Part shown: one piece after another, positions 31,083-40,776 of the stretch | How the letters are laid out: each line of letters starts with the position of its first letter | How positions within the stretch are numbered: position 1 is the stretch's first letter | Origin: Dactylonectria macrodidyma | Lineage: Eukaryota; Ascomycota; Sordariomycetes; Hypocreales; Nectriaceae | DNA: 64,000 nucleotides | Assembly: GCA_020744425.1 (NCBI GenBank) | Contig: JAGMUV010000024.1 | Coordinates: forward strand, 682,001 to 746,000 | Direction of reading: 5' to 3' | The notes under the pieces: generated by a model | Database searches by the model: none | The model's input: only the letters and a program-made list of their open reading frames with translations | What the model was told of the DNA's origin: nothing | Translations under genes and position numbers: made by a program

Positions 31083-32388
31083 TTATTTGGTTGTCGATGG
31101 ACTACCTCCACCGCTTGTGCTTATGTACAGCTCTGCTGCTGGCGCTGCTGAATTCGCCAAGTCATTCTCAGCAGGCTTGTCCCTATCTTGGATAAGTTGC
31201 CTCTCGTTTTGCCCCCTCAAAATATCTATCAGAACATCCGGTGGCATGGACCCGAAAATCTGCAATGATCCATGCCCAGCCGTCGCCCTTTTCACACTTA
31301 TGAGATCATCCATAGAAGTACAGACTTGCGACGAGTTGTCTCCCACTGTGATATCTTCCACAATGTGTACTCTTCCCGAAGATGCCCAGGAGAATGCATC
31401 ATCAAATAATGCCAAGCGCTGTTTCGTGCTGTCAACCTCGCTTCGAAGCCTCTCCAGGTCACCTTCAGCATCGGGGCCCATGTCACGCGTCGTCGTGGAT
31501 TCCAGTTGCAGACTTGCTTCCGTGTTTTGTCTTAGGACTTGGAGTAAGGATATGTGGTCTGTCACTAGTGTTTTACAACACTTGACCGTTGAAGAAGTCA
31601 TAGTAGTGGCTAGTGTCGGGTGTGCGATGGGTGTCTCCGCGGACGGGTTCTCTGACGGCGCTATTTGAGTTGGGATAAGCTGAAACTGCACCGTGTTGAT
31701 TTGCGTAAGGAAATCGCTGCATATCGTCAAGCATCTCTCAATGCCATCTCTCTCGTTTGATATTCGCTCGAGATCAGCAGTCAGAGTGGTGGCATGCTCC
31801 TGACTCGACGGCACAAATGATTGTAGTCTATGATTTATATCTGACAGGTGGTGTTCGAGGTCGTACTTCGTGTCTTGGATCATGCCTTTGTATTCGTTCA
31901 ACGCGTCCAAGGTTACCTTGGTAGCTCGCCTAAATGTGTGTCAGCTGAGGTCTGCCGCAATAGGAAATGCCATACAAGTTTGCGTCTGCCAAGGCGATGT
32001 TTATGGTCGACTTGTAGCCAGCCAGCATATTTGTGAAATCAGTAAGATTGCTTTTCATATATCTCAGGTTCGCCCAGTCTCTAAAACTGGTCCTGGAGCC
32101 ACTGGAACGCGTGCTGCGTTTTTCTATTAATTCCCTCATCTCTCTACACGCCCGGGTGCATTGGATGAGTGGAAACTGGAGCGGAACGAATGTGCCATCC
32201 TCGATTCCAACATGGTCTTTTAACGAATCCAAAACTCTGGCAAGGGCTCTGAGTTCGCTTATCAATTGTTGGACAGTCGTCTGATGTGTCTTAAAACTCT
32301 GAACCGTGTCATGTAGCATATGACTAGCTTGCGCTGCAGCTGTCACTATGGCGATCAGTGCAGAAACGACGCCTAATGCTTCAGCCAT
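31083..32388 (-). CDS. HeLo-like (PigL_N-type) protein, 419 aa
   Basis: Two exons: 32388-31976 and 31929-31083 (46-nt intron, GTATGG..TTTAG). The N-terminal 150 or so residues (MAEALGVVSALIAIVTAAAQ, CTRACREMRELIEK, SSGSRTSFRDWANLRY, AGYKSTINIALADANL) match the fungal STAND N-terminal domain known as PigL_N, a HeLo-like helical bundle. Related HeLo domains insert in membranes to kill cells in incompatibility reactions. A helical, coiled region (about 150-310) follows, then a C-terminal module (326-382) shared with the convergent 119-aa protein. There is no NTPase or repeat domain, so it is a stand-alone effector-like protein rather than an NLR. Confidence 0.82.
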
Positions 32389-32869
32389 CGCCAAGTGACT
32401 GCCTAAGGCGAGGCGGCCAGGCTCCCGAATCGTTGGGTGCCAATCAGGGGAAACGAACCATGTGTCACTAAGCGTGTCAGTGAAGGCGGATAGGTGGATG
32501 AATCTGGAAGAGTAATAAACACCTCAGCTGATAGAAGCTCGTTATGCGGGGTATCGACGGTGGCTGTGAACGGCAATCGTCAGTCTAGGTCGGCCGGGGT
32601 TGGTGACTAAGCGAAGACCCCCCTGCTATTTCGCTGGCTGTTGGTCCGGCCGGGTTATAAGATCTCTCGGTCGGGATGAATCGTAGCCTTGGTGAAAGCC
32701 CAGCCGCGTAAATCATGTTCGATGAACAACTCATATCGCAATCTTGGCTGTTGCGACATTAGTCTTTGATCAGCTGTGACACTTAGATAGGGGCCAGAAT
32801 AGCCAAATAGTACGGTACAAGAACAGGCTGGGCTCAATTATAAAGAGAGGAGTGACAAACCACTCTTTC
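32389..32869. promoter_or_regulatory. Upstream region of the HeLo-like gene
   Basis: This 481-bp stretch lies between the HeLo-like ATG and the 15-bp minisatellite. No specific site is recognised. Confidence 0.35.
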
Positions 32870-33070
32870 TCAAATCATCTCATCTCAAGCGATCTTAGCT
32901 TAAACCAATTCAGCTCAAACCATTTCAACTTAAACTATCTTAGTTCAAACCATCTGAGCTCAAACCATCTGAGCTCAAACCATCTCAGCTTAAATTATCT
33001 TATCTTAAATCATCTTAGACCAAATTATCTCAACTCTTTACTAAATCATCCTAGCTCAAGTCATCTTCTT
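32870..33070. repeat. 15-bp minisatellite, about 13 units
   Basis: Consecutive 15-mers follow the consensus TYAAAYCATCTYAGC, with two identical TCAAACCATCTGAGC units (32945-32974) and increasing drift toward both ends. One unit near 33035 carries 6 extra bases. Because the unit is a multiple of three, one frame stays open and would encode an SSNHL-type pentapeptide repeat; there is no ATG support for a gene. Confidence 0.85.
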
Positions 33071-33223
33071 CAAGGCCTCATTGCACTCTATTCGTAAAGT
33101 GATATTTCATATTAACTTATTTTAATGTCCCATATAGCTTATTATAATAAAAGAAGGTAAAAAGGTGAATTCCTCGCCTATCTGTGTTTACTACTTGGTA
33201 TCATCGACACCTACGAGTGCTTT

Positions 33224-33242
33224 GGGGGGGGGGGGGGGGGGG
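33224..33242. repeat. G19 homopolymer
   Basis: Nineteen consecutive G. It lies just before the FunK1 relic. Length may be an assembly estimate. Confidence 0.9.
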
Positions 33243-33332
33243 TTGCCTCCGAACAATTTCGAACGAAATGGAAAAACAGAGCGTCTCATCATTGACATAG
33301 TCATAATATAAGCACGTTACATTTTCAGTCAG

Positions 33333-33960
33333 GCAACAACCTATTATAAAGCGCATTACATCGAGGACCCGCAGACGCTACTTATTATCAAGGACTTGTA
33401 GTAGTATATAGACCGGGACGAAGATGGCAAACTCCTCTAAGAGGCAACTGAGAAAGGCATAATTAGCATCATTCGACACTACCTCTATGAGACTATTAGA
33501 ATACACAGTACTGATGATAATGTTAATATAAACATCCCAAGGGAGCTAGACATCAAAAAGCTACAAATTATCATCTGCAACGCTTGATGTTGCTATCAAG
33601 TGCGCATCTAGTGTTTCACGCAAAGGGCGAAGCAGCATGCTAACATGAAGCGGCCATCAGAAAGCAACGAAAAAGTTCCTCTAGAGAAAAGGGGAAGACT
33701 AGCACGAAGGCACTTGCCATCCGGGTACTGTTAGGCAACGAGCCGCACTACTTCATACACGACCTCGACCCATTCTTCTGGGTTCTATTTTAGATATATA
33801 TTTACTACAACGGGCTAGGTAAAGAGCATCACCACCACTCGGTTTAAGAGTTGGAACTACGAGAAATATAACAAGCTGTTATGGTCTAAATAGGGCATAA
33901 TTTATAATGAATATGACTTTCAGAATTGCAGAGGAAAATTTTGCACCATACTATCCCAAC
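33333..33960 (+). pseudogene. FunK1-family protein kinase relic with RIP-like stops
   Basis: Pieces recognisable as fungal FunK1 kinases are DPQTLLIIKD, then two stops where WQ is usual, YIDRDEDGKLL-stop-EATEKG, LDIKK, KRPSESNEK, and further on GNEPHYFIHDLDPFFWVLF, a stop where W is usual, IYIYYNGLGKEH and ELELREI. The catalytic core between KRPS and the EPHYFIHDLD segment is deleted. Stops at WQ (TGG CAG to TAG TAG), R (to TAA) and W (to TAG) are all explained by C-to-T or G-to-A changes, and the stretch is AT-rich, as after repeat-induced point mutation. Confidence 0.68.
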
Positions 33961-34144
33961 ATACCATTCAGTTAATTATGCTTCAGCCGACTCTCTCCTA
34001 GAGCCATCTCAATCGCTGCTCTGTTATCAATATCTCTACATCATCGCGCCGAGGCCACCTGGCAGTCCTTCTTAAGTGCTGGAGGCGGCAATTGGGATTT
34101 GTTGGTTGTTCCTCGTAGCTGATTTTGTTTTATCTCGTCCCGTA

Positions 34145-37100
34145 TCAATCCGCAGTAAGCATCATCGGAGTCTTTCCGCGATTCATAAACACCGCAGCCC
34201 TCGACAGAAGCGGAGACTGCTTACCCGGCTGCCGTAACATGTGCCATAGCCAAATGAATCCCCAGACAGACGCGTTCACAGGCGGACTTGGCGATGCAGA
34301 ACTTCTTTTGTTATTTGGAACCGACGTTACGGCTAGGCCACGGCGACAGATGGAGTTTGGGGCGACCGGAGCTGTGATGCCGTGGGTGATGAAATCATGC
34401 CAGCCGAATGACGACTCTTGGATGCATAGTGGTTCGCGATCTTTGTGCTTTTTGCTAAACTCAAAAGGCACAGTGAGACCTTGAAGTGCTGCCTTCCCGA
34501 ATACAACATTGACGGACGGAGCAATCATCGGCAGAGCTGGAGTTCTGGAAGACGATAAGATTGCCTTGCTGACGACTGTGTACTGATTGTTGATACAACG
34601 GAGAATAACCGCCACGTCAGTGTCGTTGAACTGGCAAAGCACGTCGTCGTCTCTGATGGTGCTCGATGCGACTCCAAATGCTCCTTGTCCCGACATGAAG
34701 AAGTGCGCTTCGTTCCTCTTGCGTTTCGCGCCGCTGATTGCAAGAACTTGATCCTGTACGACATGCTTTGGAGCTGAATAGTCGCACGAGTGCACTAATG
34801 ATGTTCCTTGTACACTAAAGTCTGATATAATGGAATCAAGATGTAGGAGCTCCTGTTCGAGGGCGACCCTTGACTGATAATTGTTGGTTGTGTTAAGATA
34901 GTCAAGCATGACGCAAATCCTGTCGCGTCCTCGCAATTGAAGCAGCATGTGGTCCTCAAGCAGAGGCTCAATGACCATGATCGATCCATGTAGAGATCCC
35001 TTGCACTGGAACCCTTGTTGTAATAAGGCACTGGGCGCCTGAACTGCAATTGACGGTGACTTTTTTGGGTCAGATGGGTTGCTATGGCCCTTGAACGATG
35101 CCTGTACGGCCTGGCTGAACTTGACGAGGCTGTCACATCCCCCTTGGCTTCTGTAGAGACCTTGGTGCCACTGAATCACATCGTGGTAGACCTCGCCAAT
35201 AGTCTTGGCCTTGGAGTAGTTGATCTCGATGGGCCGTCCGTGGACGTCGTTGGCAATACCCAGCAGTCCATAAATCTTGTCCCGCGGGTCTTTACAGAGC
35301 GAGTTCTCTGTGGTCTTGAGAAGGTGAAGCAGTGACCACTCTTTGCGACGCGCTCTTAGGCCATCTAGCAGGAACGGCAAGGAGGCACGGATGGATTCTA
35401 GCCTCGAGGCAATGGCCGAGTCGATTTGCCATGAGTCGGGTATCTTGTCCAAGTTCTCTCGCGCCATGGTCAGCAGCTTCCAGTCACACATCGTCCGATC
35501 CTCGTCCCCGAAGTACAGAACCGCCTCCTTGGCAAGTAGGACCTCCTGGACGATCCAGAGTCGCCTCCAGTACGAAAGGCGACAGACGCTCTCTAAGCCT
35601 AGAAGCGGAGCCGCCAAGCCCTCGTTGGGAACACTCGTTGAGGCGAGGCAGATCAGGGTTCTGATCCACTGCTCGGCCTCGGCCTGGCGCCACTCATTCC
35701 AGTGTCGAGCAAGTTCCAGCCGCAAGCTTGTCCACTCTGTTGCCGTGCGCCGGCTATCTTCGGCGGCCGTGGGCAAGTTTCTCGCGTGGTCATACAGGCC
35801 AAGCTTCCACTTATGGTACTGATTAGAGAGTAATTCGAGGAGGGTAAGCTTTAGAGTGGTATGGCGGAGCTTGAGTCCTAGCAGATGAGCCTTGCGCCGA
35901 CAGGAATTGGCAGCATGCAAGATTTGGATTCCTGCTTCAGAGAGCAATGGCGTTTGCCTAAGTCCAGGCAGGACGGCTTCGCTGCATCGCAGGCTATGCG
36001 AATGATGCAGGTATTGGAGGCGCTGAAGATGGACTTCGACATAGTCTGCCATCTCATCGAAGTGTACGGCCTCAATGTCTTGCCTGGACCCATCTCCATA
36101 TCGAAAGGCACGTTCGTGGGCGCCATCCCAGCGGGAGATGTATTGGGCAAGCTGCTGATCCTCAGTCTCTGCGAGCTGGCGGAGCTCTTCATCCTGGTCA
36201 TCTTCCGCAATCTGCCATGAGCGCAACTTCAGCCGGAGAGTGCTGAGCTGTCGCCTTTGATTCTCCTCCTCTAATCTCAGTTGGGCGAGGTGTCGTTTCT
36301 TGAGTTTAAAGATCTTCTGAGTGAACCCAGGGCCAACCTCGGATGCCTCTTCGCCCAGGCGATGGCAGTTAGACAAGGCCTCATCAAGAACAGGCACGAC
36401 ACGTTGTAGTCTGCCCATCCCCTCAAGAACTTGCTTCATCGCATCCTCCATGGAAATTGCTTCCGGGTTAACGTGATGGTTACTGTCGAGCCATTCTTCT
36501 AGTTTAAGTTCTTCTTTGGAGACCTGACTTGGGACCTTGACTTCACTTAGCTTCAAGATCTGTGTCTTTTGGTCATACCAGAGGCTAGCAACGGCCTTGA
36601 GCTGCTCATCTCGCAATACCAGGAGAGCTGAGGCTCGGTACGCGTCCAACTGAAGATTTGACGCACTAGACTTGGCCTCGAGGACAAGTAGCTCTTGTTG
36701 CTGTTGTGCTTGGAGAGCTCGGAGAATTTGAATGTCTTTTATCTTTCCCCGGACAAAGTCGTCATGGCCTGGCATTTTTAGTTCCTTGAATCTTCCAAGG
36801 AACGACTGGCGTAAATAATGGTGCTGTCGACATTCGGCACGGTGAGTTTTCCAAAGCCTCCATCGTCGCCTCACCCAATCGCGGCGCTCCCGTACCAATA
36901 AGGCGTAGCTTTCTCTGACGGGATGATCATTTGGGAAAACGCGATCGGTGCCAACAAAATGTAGGGCCAGAAGGTGCTTCTTGGCCGATTTGGACCTAGA
37001 AGCCGCTTTGTCCGAGATGTCCTGGCGAATAATGGCCTTCACCCAGTCACAAAGCTCAGCGTCCCCATTAGTATGCTGGGTCGGCGGTGGAGGAGGAAGA

Positions 37101-37588
37101 TAGGAGTATGGTGCCTCGTCGCCCAACACTTTGACGAGCTTCAAGGCATCAGAGACACTGGAGCCGGACTCGAGCTGAGACCGACCGAGCCAGACGAGAA
37201 CGCGAGTAGCTCGGCGGTAGATATCTCCCATCAGATTAACTTGGTGGTTCTTTTCCTTGGCATTGTCTTGGTTGATGCATAGTACATCAATCCATACGAT
37301 TCGCGGCTCGTCGGCTCGGAGGGCAGCCAAGGCGTGGACGGCATTCGTCCGCCCGAGAACGGTTTGGTTGTTGACAGTGATAGACACTCTATCCTTAGCA
37401 GTCTGCGGGCCCCATTCGTAAGATAGAGCTTCAAAGTCCGGAGCGCTTTCCAAAGGGGTTGTGAAGAGTTCGCATCGAATGTCGATGCAGGAGTGCCATG
37501 GTTTCCCCTTGGTTGCCGTTGCTGGTAGTACCCTCAACAGGCGGATATGGGTTGAGGAGTGGTTAAGTTGGTCGTACGTAAGCTCCAT
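34145..37588 (-). CDS. HET-domain protein with a large helical insertion
   Basis: The start is the ATG at 37588 (MELTYDQLNHSSTHIRLLRV), giving an intronless 1147-aa protein. The HET domain begins with FEALSYEWG (52-60), IVWIDVLCINQDN (97-109), HQVNLMGDIYRRATRVLVWLG (about 115-135), but its second half (SYWRRLWIVQEVLLAKEAVLYFG, about 672-694) follows some 500 residues later. The insertion (about 165-660, near 35610-37095) is rich in Leu, Gln, Arg and Glu and largely coiled-coil-like (for example QAQQQQELLVLEAKSS, KKRHLAQLRLEEENQRRQL). The C-terminal 400 residues resemble common HET-protein tails (DPRDKIYGLLGIAND). HET proteins trigger cell death in heterokaryon incompatibility. Frame is intact throughout. 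Confidence 0.88.
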   Translation of the reverse strand: MELTYDQLNHSSTHIRLLRVLPATATKGKPWHSCIDIRCELFTTPLESAPDFEALSYEWGPQTAKDRVSITVNNQTVLGRTNAVHALAALRADEPRIVWIDVLCINQDNAKEKNHQVNLMGDIYRRATRVLVWLGRSQLESGSSVSDALKLVKVLGDEAPYSYLPPPPPTQHTNGDAELCDWVKAIIRQDISDKAASRSKSAKKHLLALHFVGTDRVFPNDHPVRESYALLVRERRDWVRRRWRLWKTHRAECRQHHYLRQSFLGRFKELKMPGHDDFVRGKIKDIQILRALQAQQQQELLVLEAKSSASNLQLDAYRASALLVLRDEQLKAVASLWYDQKTQILKLSEVKVPSQVSKEELKLEEWLDSNHHVNPEAISMEDAMKQVLEGMGRLQRVVPVLDEALSNCHRLGEEASEVGPGFTQKIFKLKKRHLAQLRLEEENQRRQLSTLRLKLRSWQIAEDDQDEELRQLAETEDQQLAQYISRWDGAHERAFRYGDGSRQDIEAVHFDEMADYVEVHLQRLQYLHHSHSLRCSEAVLPGLRQTPLLSEAGIQILHAANSCRRKAHLLGLKLRHTTLKLTLLELLSNQYHKWKLGLYDHARNLPTAAEDSRRTATEWTSLRLELARHWNEWRQAEAEQWIRTLICLASTSVPNEGLAAPLLGLESVCRLSYWRRLWIVQEVLLAKEAVLYFGDEDRTMCDWKLLTMARENLDKIPDSWQIDSAIASRLESIRASLPFLLDGLRARRKEWSLLHLLKTTENSLCKDPRDKIYGLLGIANDVHGRPIEINYSKAKTIGEVYHDVIQWHQGLYRSQGGCDSLVKFSQAVQASFKGHSNPSDPKKSPSIAVQAPSALLQQGFQCKGSLHGSIMVIEPLLEDHMLLQLRGRDRICVMLDYLNTTNNYQSRVALEQELLHLDSIISDFSVQGTSLVHSCDYSAPKHVVQDQVLAISGAKRKRNEAHFFMSGQGAFGVASSTIRDDDVLCQFNDTDVAVILRCINNQYTVVSKAILSSSRTPALPMIAPSVNVVFGKAALQGLTVPFEFSKKHKDREPLCIQESSFGWHDFITHGITAPVAPNSICRRGLAVTSVPNNKRSSASPSPPVNASVWGFIWLWHMLRQPGKQSPLLSRAAVFMNRGKTPMMLTAD

Positions 37589-38926
37589 GTGTCGAACAGT
37601 AATTTGCACAAGGACCAAACCTGCATTGAAACAGTGCAAAATGGGGGCGGGAGGCCAGTTAAAGAGGAAGGGTTTGGACAAGGAGCCAAAGGCGTTTGGC
37701 TTTTACAGCTAAGAATCTCACAGCCCCAAACTAAGGCCGGGTGTGCTAGCGTAGTGTTTAATGGCGATAAAATGGCCTATCATAGGTACATCGTTCGTAG
37801 TGTGGCGTGGTCAGCTAACCGCAATCAGACACATGTCGAGTCTGCCTTGCTCATCCTTTTCGACTGGCAGATTTCCAGTCAATGCTCAGCCTCAATGCTA
37901 TGACTCTAACAGTTTAGCGTCTACTTCGGATTCTACTTACAATCGGCAATTCAGCTTGATAGAAGTACGCCTAACCACTCTATTGGGTTGCGAGGCCAAG
38001 GCACTTCATGTGTCTCATGATCATTCGTTCGTCGCAACACAGCATCATATTGGGAGGCAGGCACCGGCTGATCGTTAAAAAAAAGTGTATAAAGATATGC
38101 TTCATCTCTTATAAAGGGCTCTTGCTCCTAGCCATACTTGTAATTAGTATATGATCCTGAAGGTTATTGGGCAAGTCTACGCCAACACAACCGGCCTGCG
38201 GGGCGCTGTGTTCTTCAGCCTATAATGCCCATACCACGGTAGAAGAGCCCGGCCAGGTGTTAAGACTGCAGGCTGGCCGCCTTTCTACCCTAGATCTCGC
38301 GTGCGGCCGTGGACGAACCCATCCGTTTACCGAGGCCGACTGTTGATCTGAAACATCCCCTCTCGGTTTCATCCGAGAAAATGTCACAGTAGCACCCAGG
38401 CTAGAGTTGTATCCCCGTTTTATCCAGAATTCTCGATCATGGTAGGTTTCAAAACAAAGTGCACGTGGGTGAGAATAAGCCTCAACATACTTTTACGCGC
38501 ATAGGAGAGGGGACTGATGCTGCGAGTCAAAATGCCAAGATTGTCAAATGTGTCAAAGGGAGGTTGGGAACTTGGTGGAATCGGTGATGTACAGGAGGTT
38601 GTCACAGTAATTGCACGAACAAGGTAACACTAATACTAATTGGGTCAGCGTATTGAATGGCAAAACTTAAAGGTAAGTATTTGGTGTTCAACACGCGTGT
38701 AGTTGGTGTAGGAAGACACTGCGGAGGGACTCGAATACAAATCAGCCTTAAGAGCGGTTGAGGCTGTACCGACCGCGGCTCCAGAACGGGATCGATTAAG
38801 ATCATGATGGAGATCCTTATGGCAAACTGAACTAGCATTGTTTAGACCGTGAGGAAAGATCAAAATGAAATATCAACAGGAATTTTACGTGCTATTTACT
38901 GTTCTCCATCGTACATCGATGCTGCT
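37589..38926. other. Intergenic, no gene recognised
   Basis: About 1.3 kb with the HET promoter and the 3' flank of the AA8 gene. Open frames are short and uncharacteristic. Confidence 0.4.
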
Positions 38927-39892
38927 CTAGTCATCATCGCTATCACTGTCATCACCACCATCATCTATTTGTCCTCCTCCAGTGCCAGCTCCCGTACCGC
39001 TTCCAGCTCCTGTACCACCACCTGCTCCACCGCCTCCGACTACTCCATCTTCTACATCATCATTACCGTCACCATCATCTCCCTCGTCACCACTATCTTC
39101 ATCACCACTTCCCTCCTCAAATGCTCCCGCCACGGCTGCCACCGCCTTTGAAGACGGTGGGACAGGATCCAGTGCAGTCGCGGCAATGCCATCAAACTCA
39201 GCCGTGGCCGCCTCCCCAAGTCTCGCAGTGAAAGGCCCGAAGCCGCGCTCGTGGAAGCCCAGACGAGCGCCAGGGTCTGCCGGATCGCCCTCAGGTGGTC
39301 GTTCTGACAGGGCCCAGCCCATGACGGCGTCGCCTGAGGTGGCTTCAGGGCCTAGGCCAAGGGTGCTGTCGAGGCAATTCTCACAGAGAAAGGTGTAGGT
39401 GAGATATGTGGCGTTTACAGAGACGCCGTCTGCAAGTGGTCTGACGGTGAAGTCTCCTGTCACCTCTGGAGGGTTGTCCTCGTCTGTAGCCTGTCTAAAC
39501 GAGTCCATGACACCCCCGTTGCCATCGGGCCACACGGCAAGGATGAAGTTTCCCTCCATGTCTCCCGTGAGCCCCAATGAGCCCCAGCCCTCGCCGTTGA
39601 CGAGAGGGAACGAGAGCTGGCCGATAAAAGACCCAGCAGCTGCAGTCTGGGTCTCGGGCAGCGCAAAAGCGAAGCCGAACGATGTACGGGCGCCGAAGAA
39701 ACGCTCCATGGGAAGGCCAGTTACCGGCTCAACAAAGGGCTCGGAGAATTGTGAGGTGGAGGAGGTCGGATCGTCATCGTCTTGGGCTAGGATGATGGCG
39801 GGGAGGGAAATAGCAGTAATGATGATGCAGGCGGGGTTGATGTAGCGGCCACGCCCAGTGCGCCAGCGGTGGGTGTCGGTACACAGAGGCAT
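38927..39892 (-). CDS. Secreted AA8-type cytochrome b domain protein
   Basis: The ATG at 39892 is chosen because it precedes a signal-like hydrophobic stretch (ACIIITAISLPAIILA, residues 21-36); an upstream in-frame ATG at 40129 would add 79 unlikely residues. The 321-aa product has the cellobiose-dehydrogenase cytochrome (DOMON-like) fold pattern: ERFFGARTSFGFAFALPE, GQLSFPLVNGEGWGSLGLTG, Met112 in GDMEGNF and His214 in GFHERGFGPF as probable haem ligands, and a CENC pair (170, 173). No dehydrogenase or binding module follows. Instead there is a tail of Asp/Glu/Gly repeats from about 258 to the end. It probably passes electrons outside the cell (for example to LPMOs). Tail purpose unknown. 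Confidence 0.85.
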   Translation of the reverse strand: MPLCTDTHRWRTGRGRYINPACIIITAISLPAIILAQDDDDPTSSTSQFSEPFVEPVTGLPMERFFGARTSFGFAFALPETQTAAAGSFIGQLSFPLVNGEGWGSLGLTGDMEGNFILAVWPDGNGGVMDSFRQATDEDNPPEVTGDFTVRPLADGVSVNATYLTYTFLCENCLDSTLGLGPEATSGDAVMGWALSERPPEGDPADPGARLGFHERGFGPFTARLGEAATAEFDGIAATALDPVPPSSKAVAAVAGAFEEGSGDEDSGDEGDDGDGNDDVEDGVVGGGGAGGGTGAGSGTGAGTGGGQIDDGGDDSDSDDD

Positions 39893-40776
39893 GATTGGTA
39901 TGTGAAAGTATAAAGAGGTTGAAGATGAGGCTTGTCTTGTTGAGAATGGGAGGCTGACTTGTTGGATATTCTGTTGTGAAGGTGGACGACACGGTGAGGT
40001 TAATATCCGACAACATGACGAGGATGCTGAACACTCCAACATAGACAGAAGAGAACTCTGCCATGAGCCAAGAATTTCAGGCGGCGAAGGCTGGCCGTGA
40101 TGCGTCAAAAACAGTAGTTCCAAACCCATCGAAAACAGCGCTGGTGTAGGCGAGGTATGATTGAAGTGTATGGTGTATTTCGCTAATCGATACTATAAGG
40201 CCAACTGGACGCCAACGACCTGCTTGGCGTTACATGTCAGAACAGCTTCAAGACGCCAAGCGCCCAATTCATGATCGCCCAGGGGCTTGTCAAGTGGCAG
40301 GCGACCCCTCAGACAAGAGCAAGCTAGTTGACTGGCCCTCTTAGACAAATGAGGCTAGGTAAGTGACACCTTTCAGACAGAGAAGACTGGCTAATCAAAG
40401 CGAGGTTATTCGTCCGCTGGGTTTGTCTGAAAATAGACGCGACAAACGGGATCTTGCGACGGTTGATGTGTGGGGATGTGTGTCGTCGTGCTGGGATGGG
40501 ATTGGCGTGGAATTAAGTGTCCCCAGCTTTGTGTTTCGGTAGTGGATGTTGACATGCGGATCTGAATCGAAACGCCGTCAACGTGGAAATAGATCATTAG
40601 CAAGGAACTCGGGGCAACGGGGATTAACGAGGGTGGTGCCCTGTCATGGCTATCAAAGACGTCAACTCTAGTTTGGGCTATTGCGAGTTTCAAGACCTGC
40701 AACACGTGCAAAACCCACGAATAAGACGCCGATATTATTCATAATCCAGCTAAAAAAGCAAATTTAATCATCCTAG
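39893..40776. other. Intergenic: AA8 promoter and AlcR-like 3' flank
   Basis: No gene is supported. Two diverged GACAAG/AGACAAA-type direct repeats lie in 40280-40395. Confidence 0.4.

Noticed and set aside
31087..31668. 193-codon plus frame opposite the HeLo-like gene
   Set aside because: The minus strand gives the conserved domain and a clean intron; the plus frame is a shadow.
32852..33097. Open frame encoding an SSNHL-like pentapeptide repeat
   Set aside because: It is only the reading of a 15-bp minisatellite; it begins with GTG and has no gene-like flanks.
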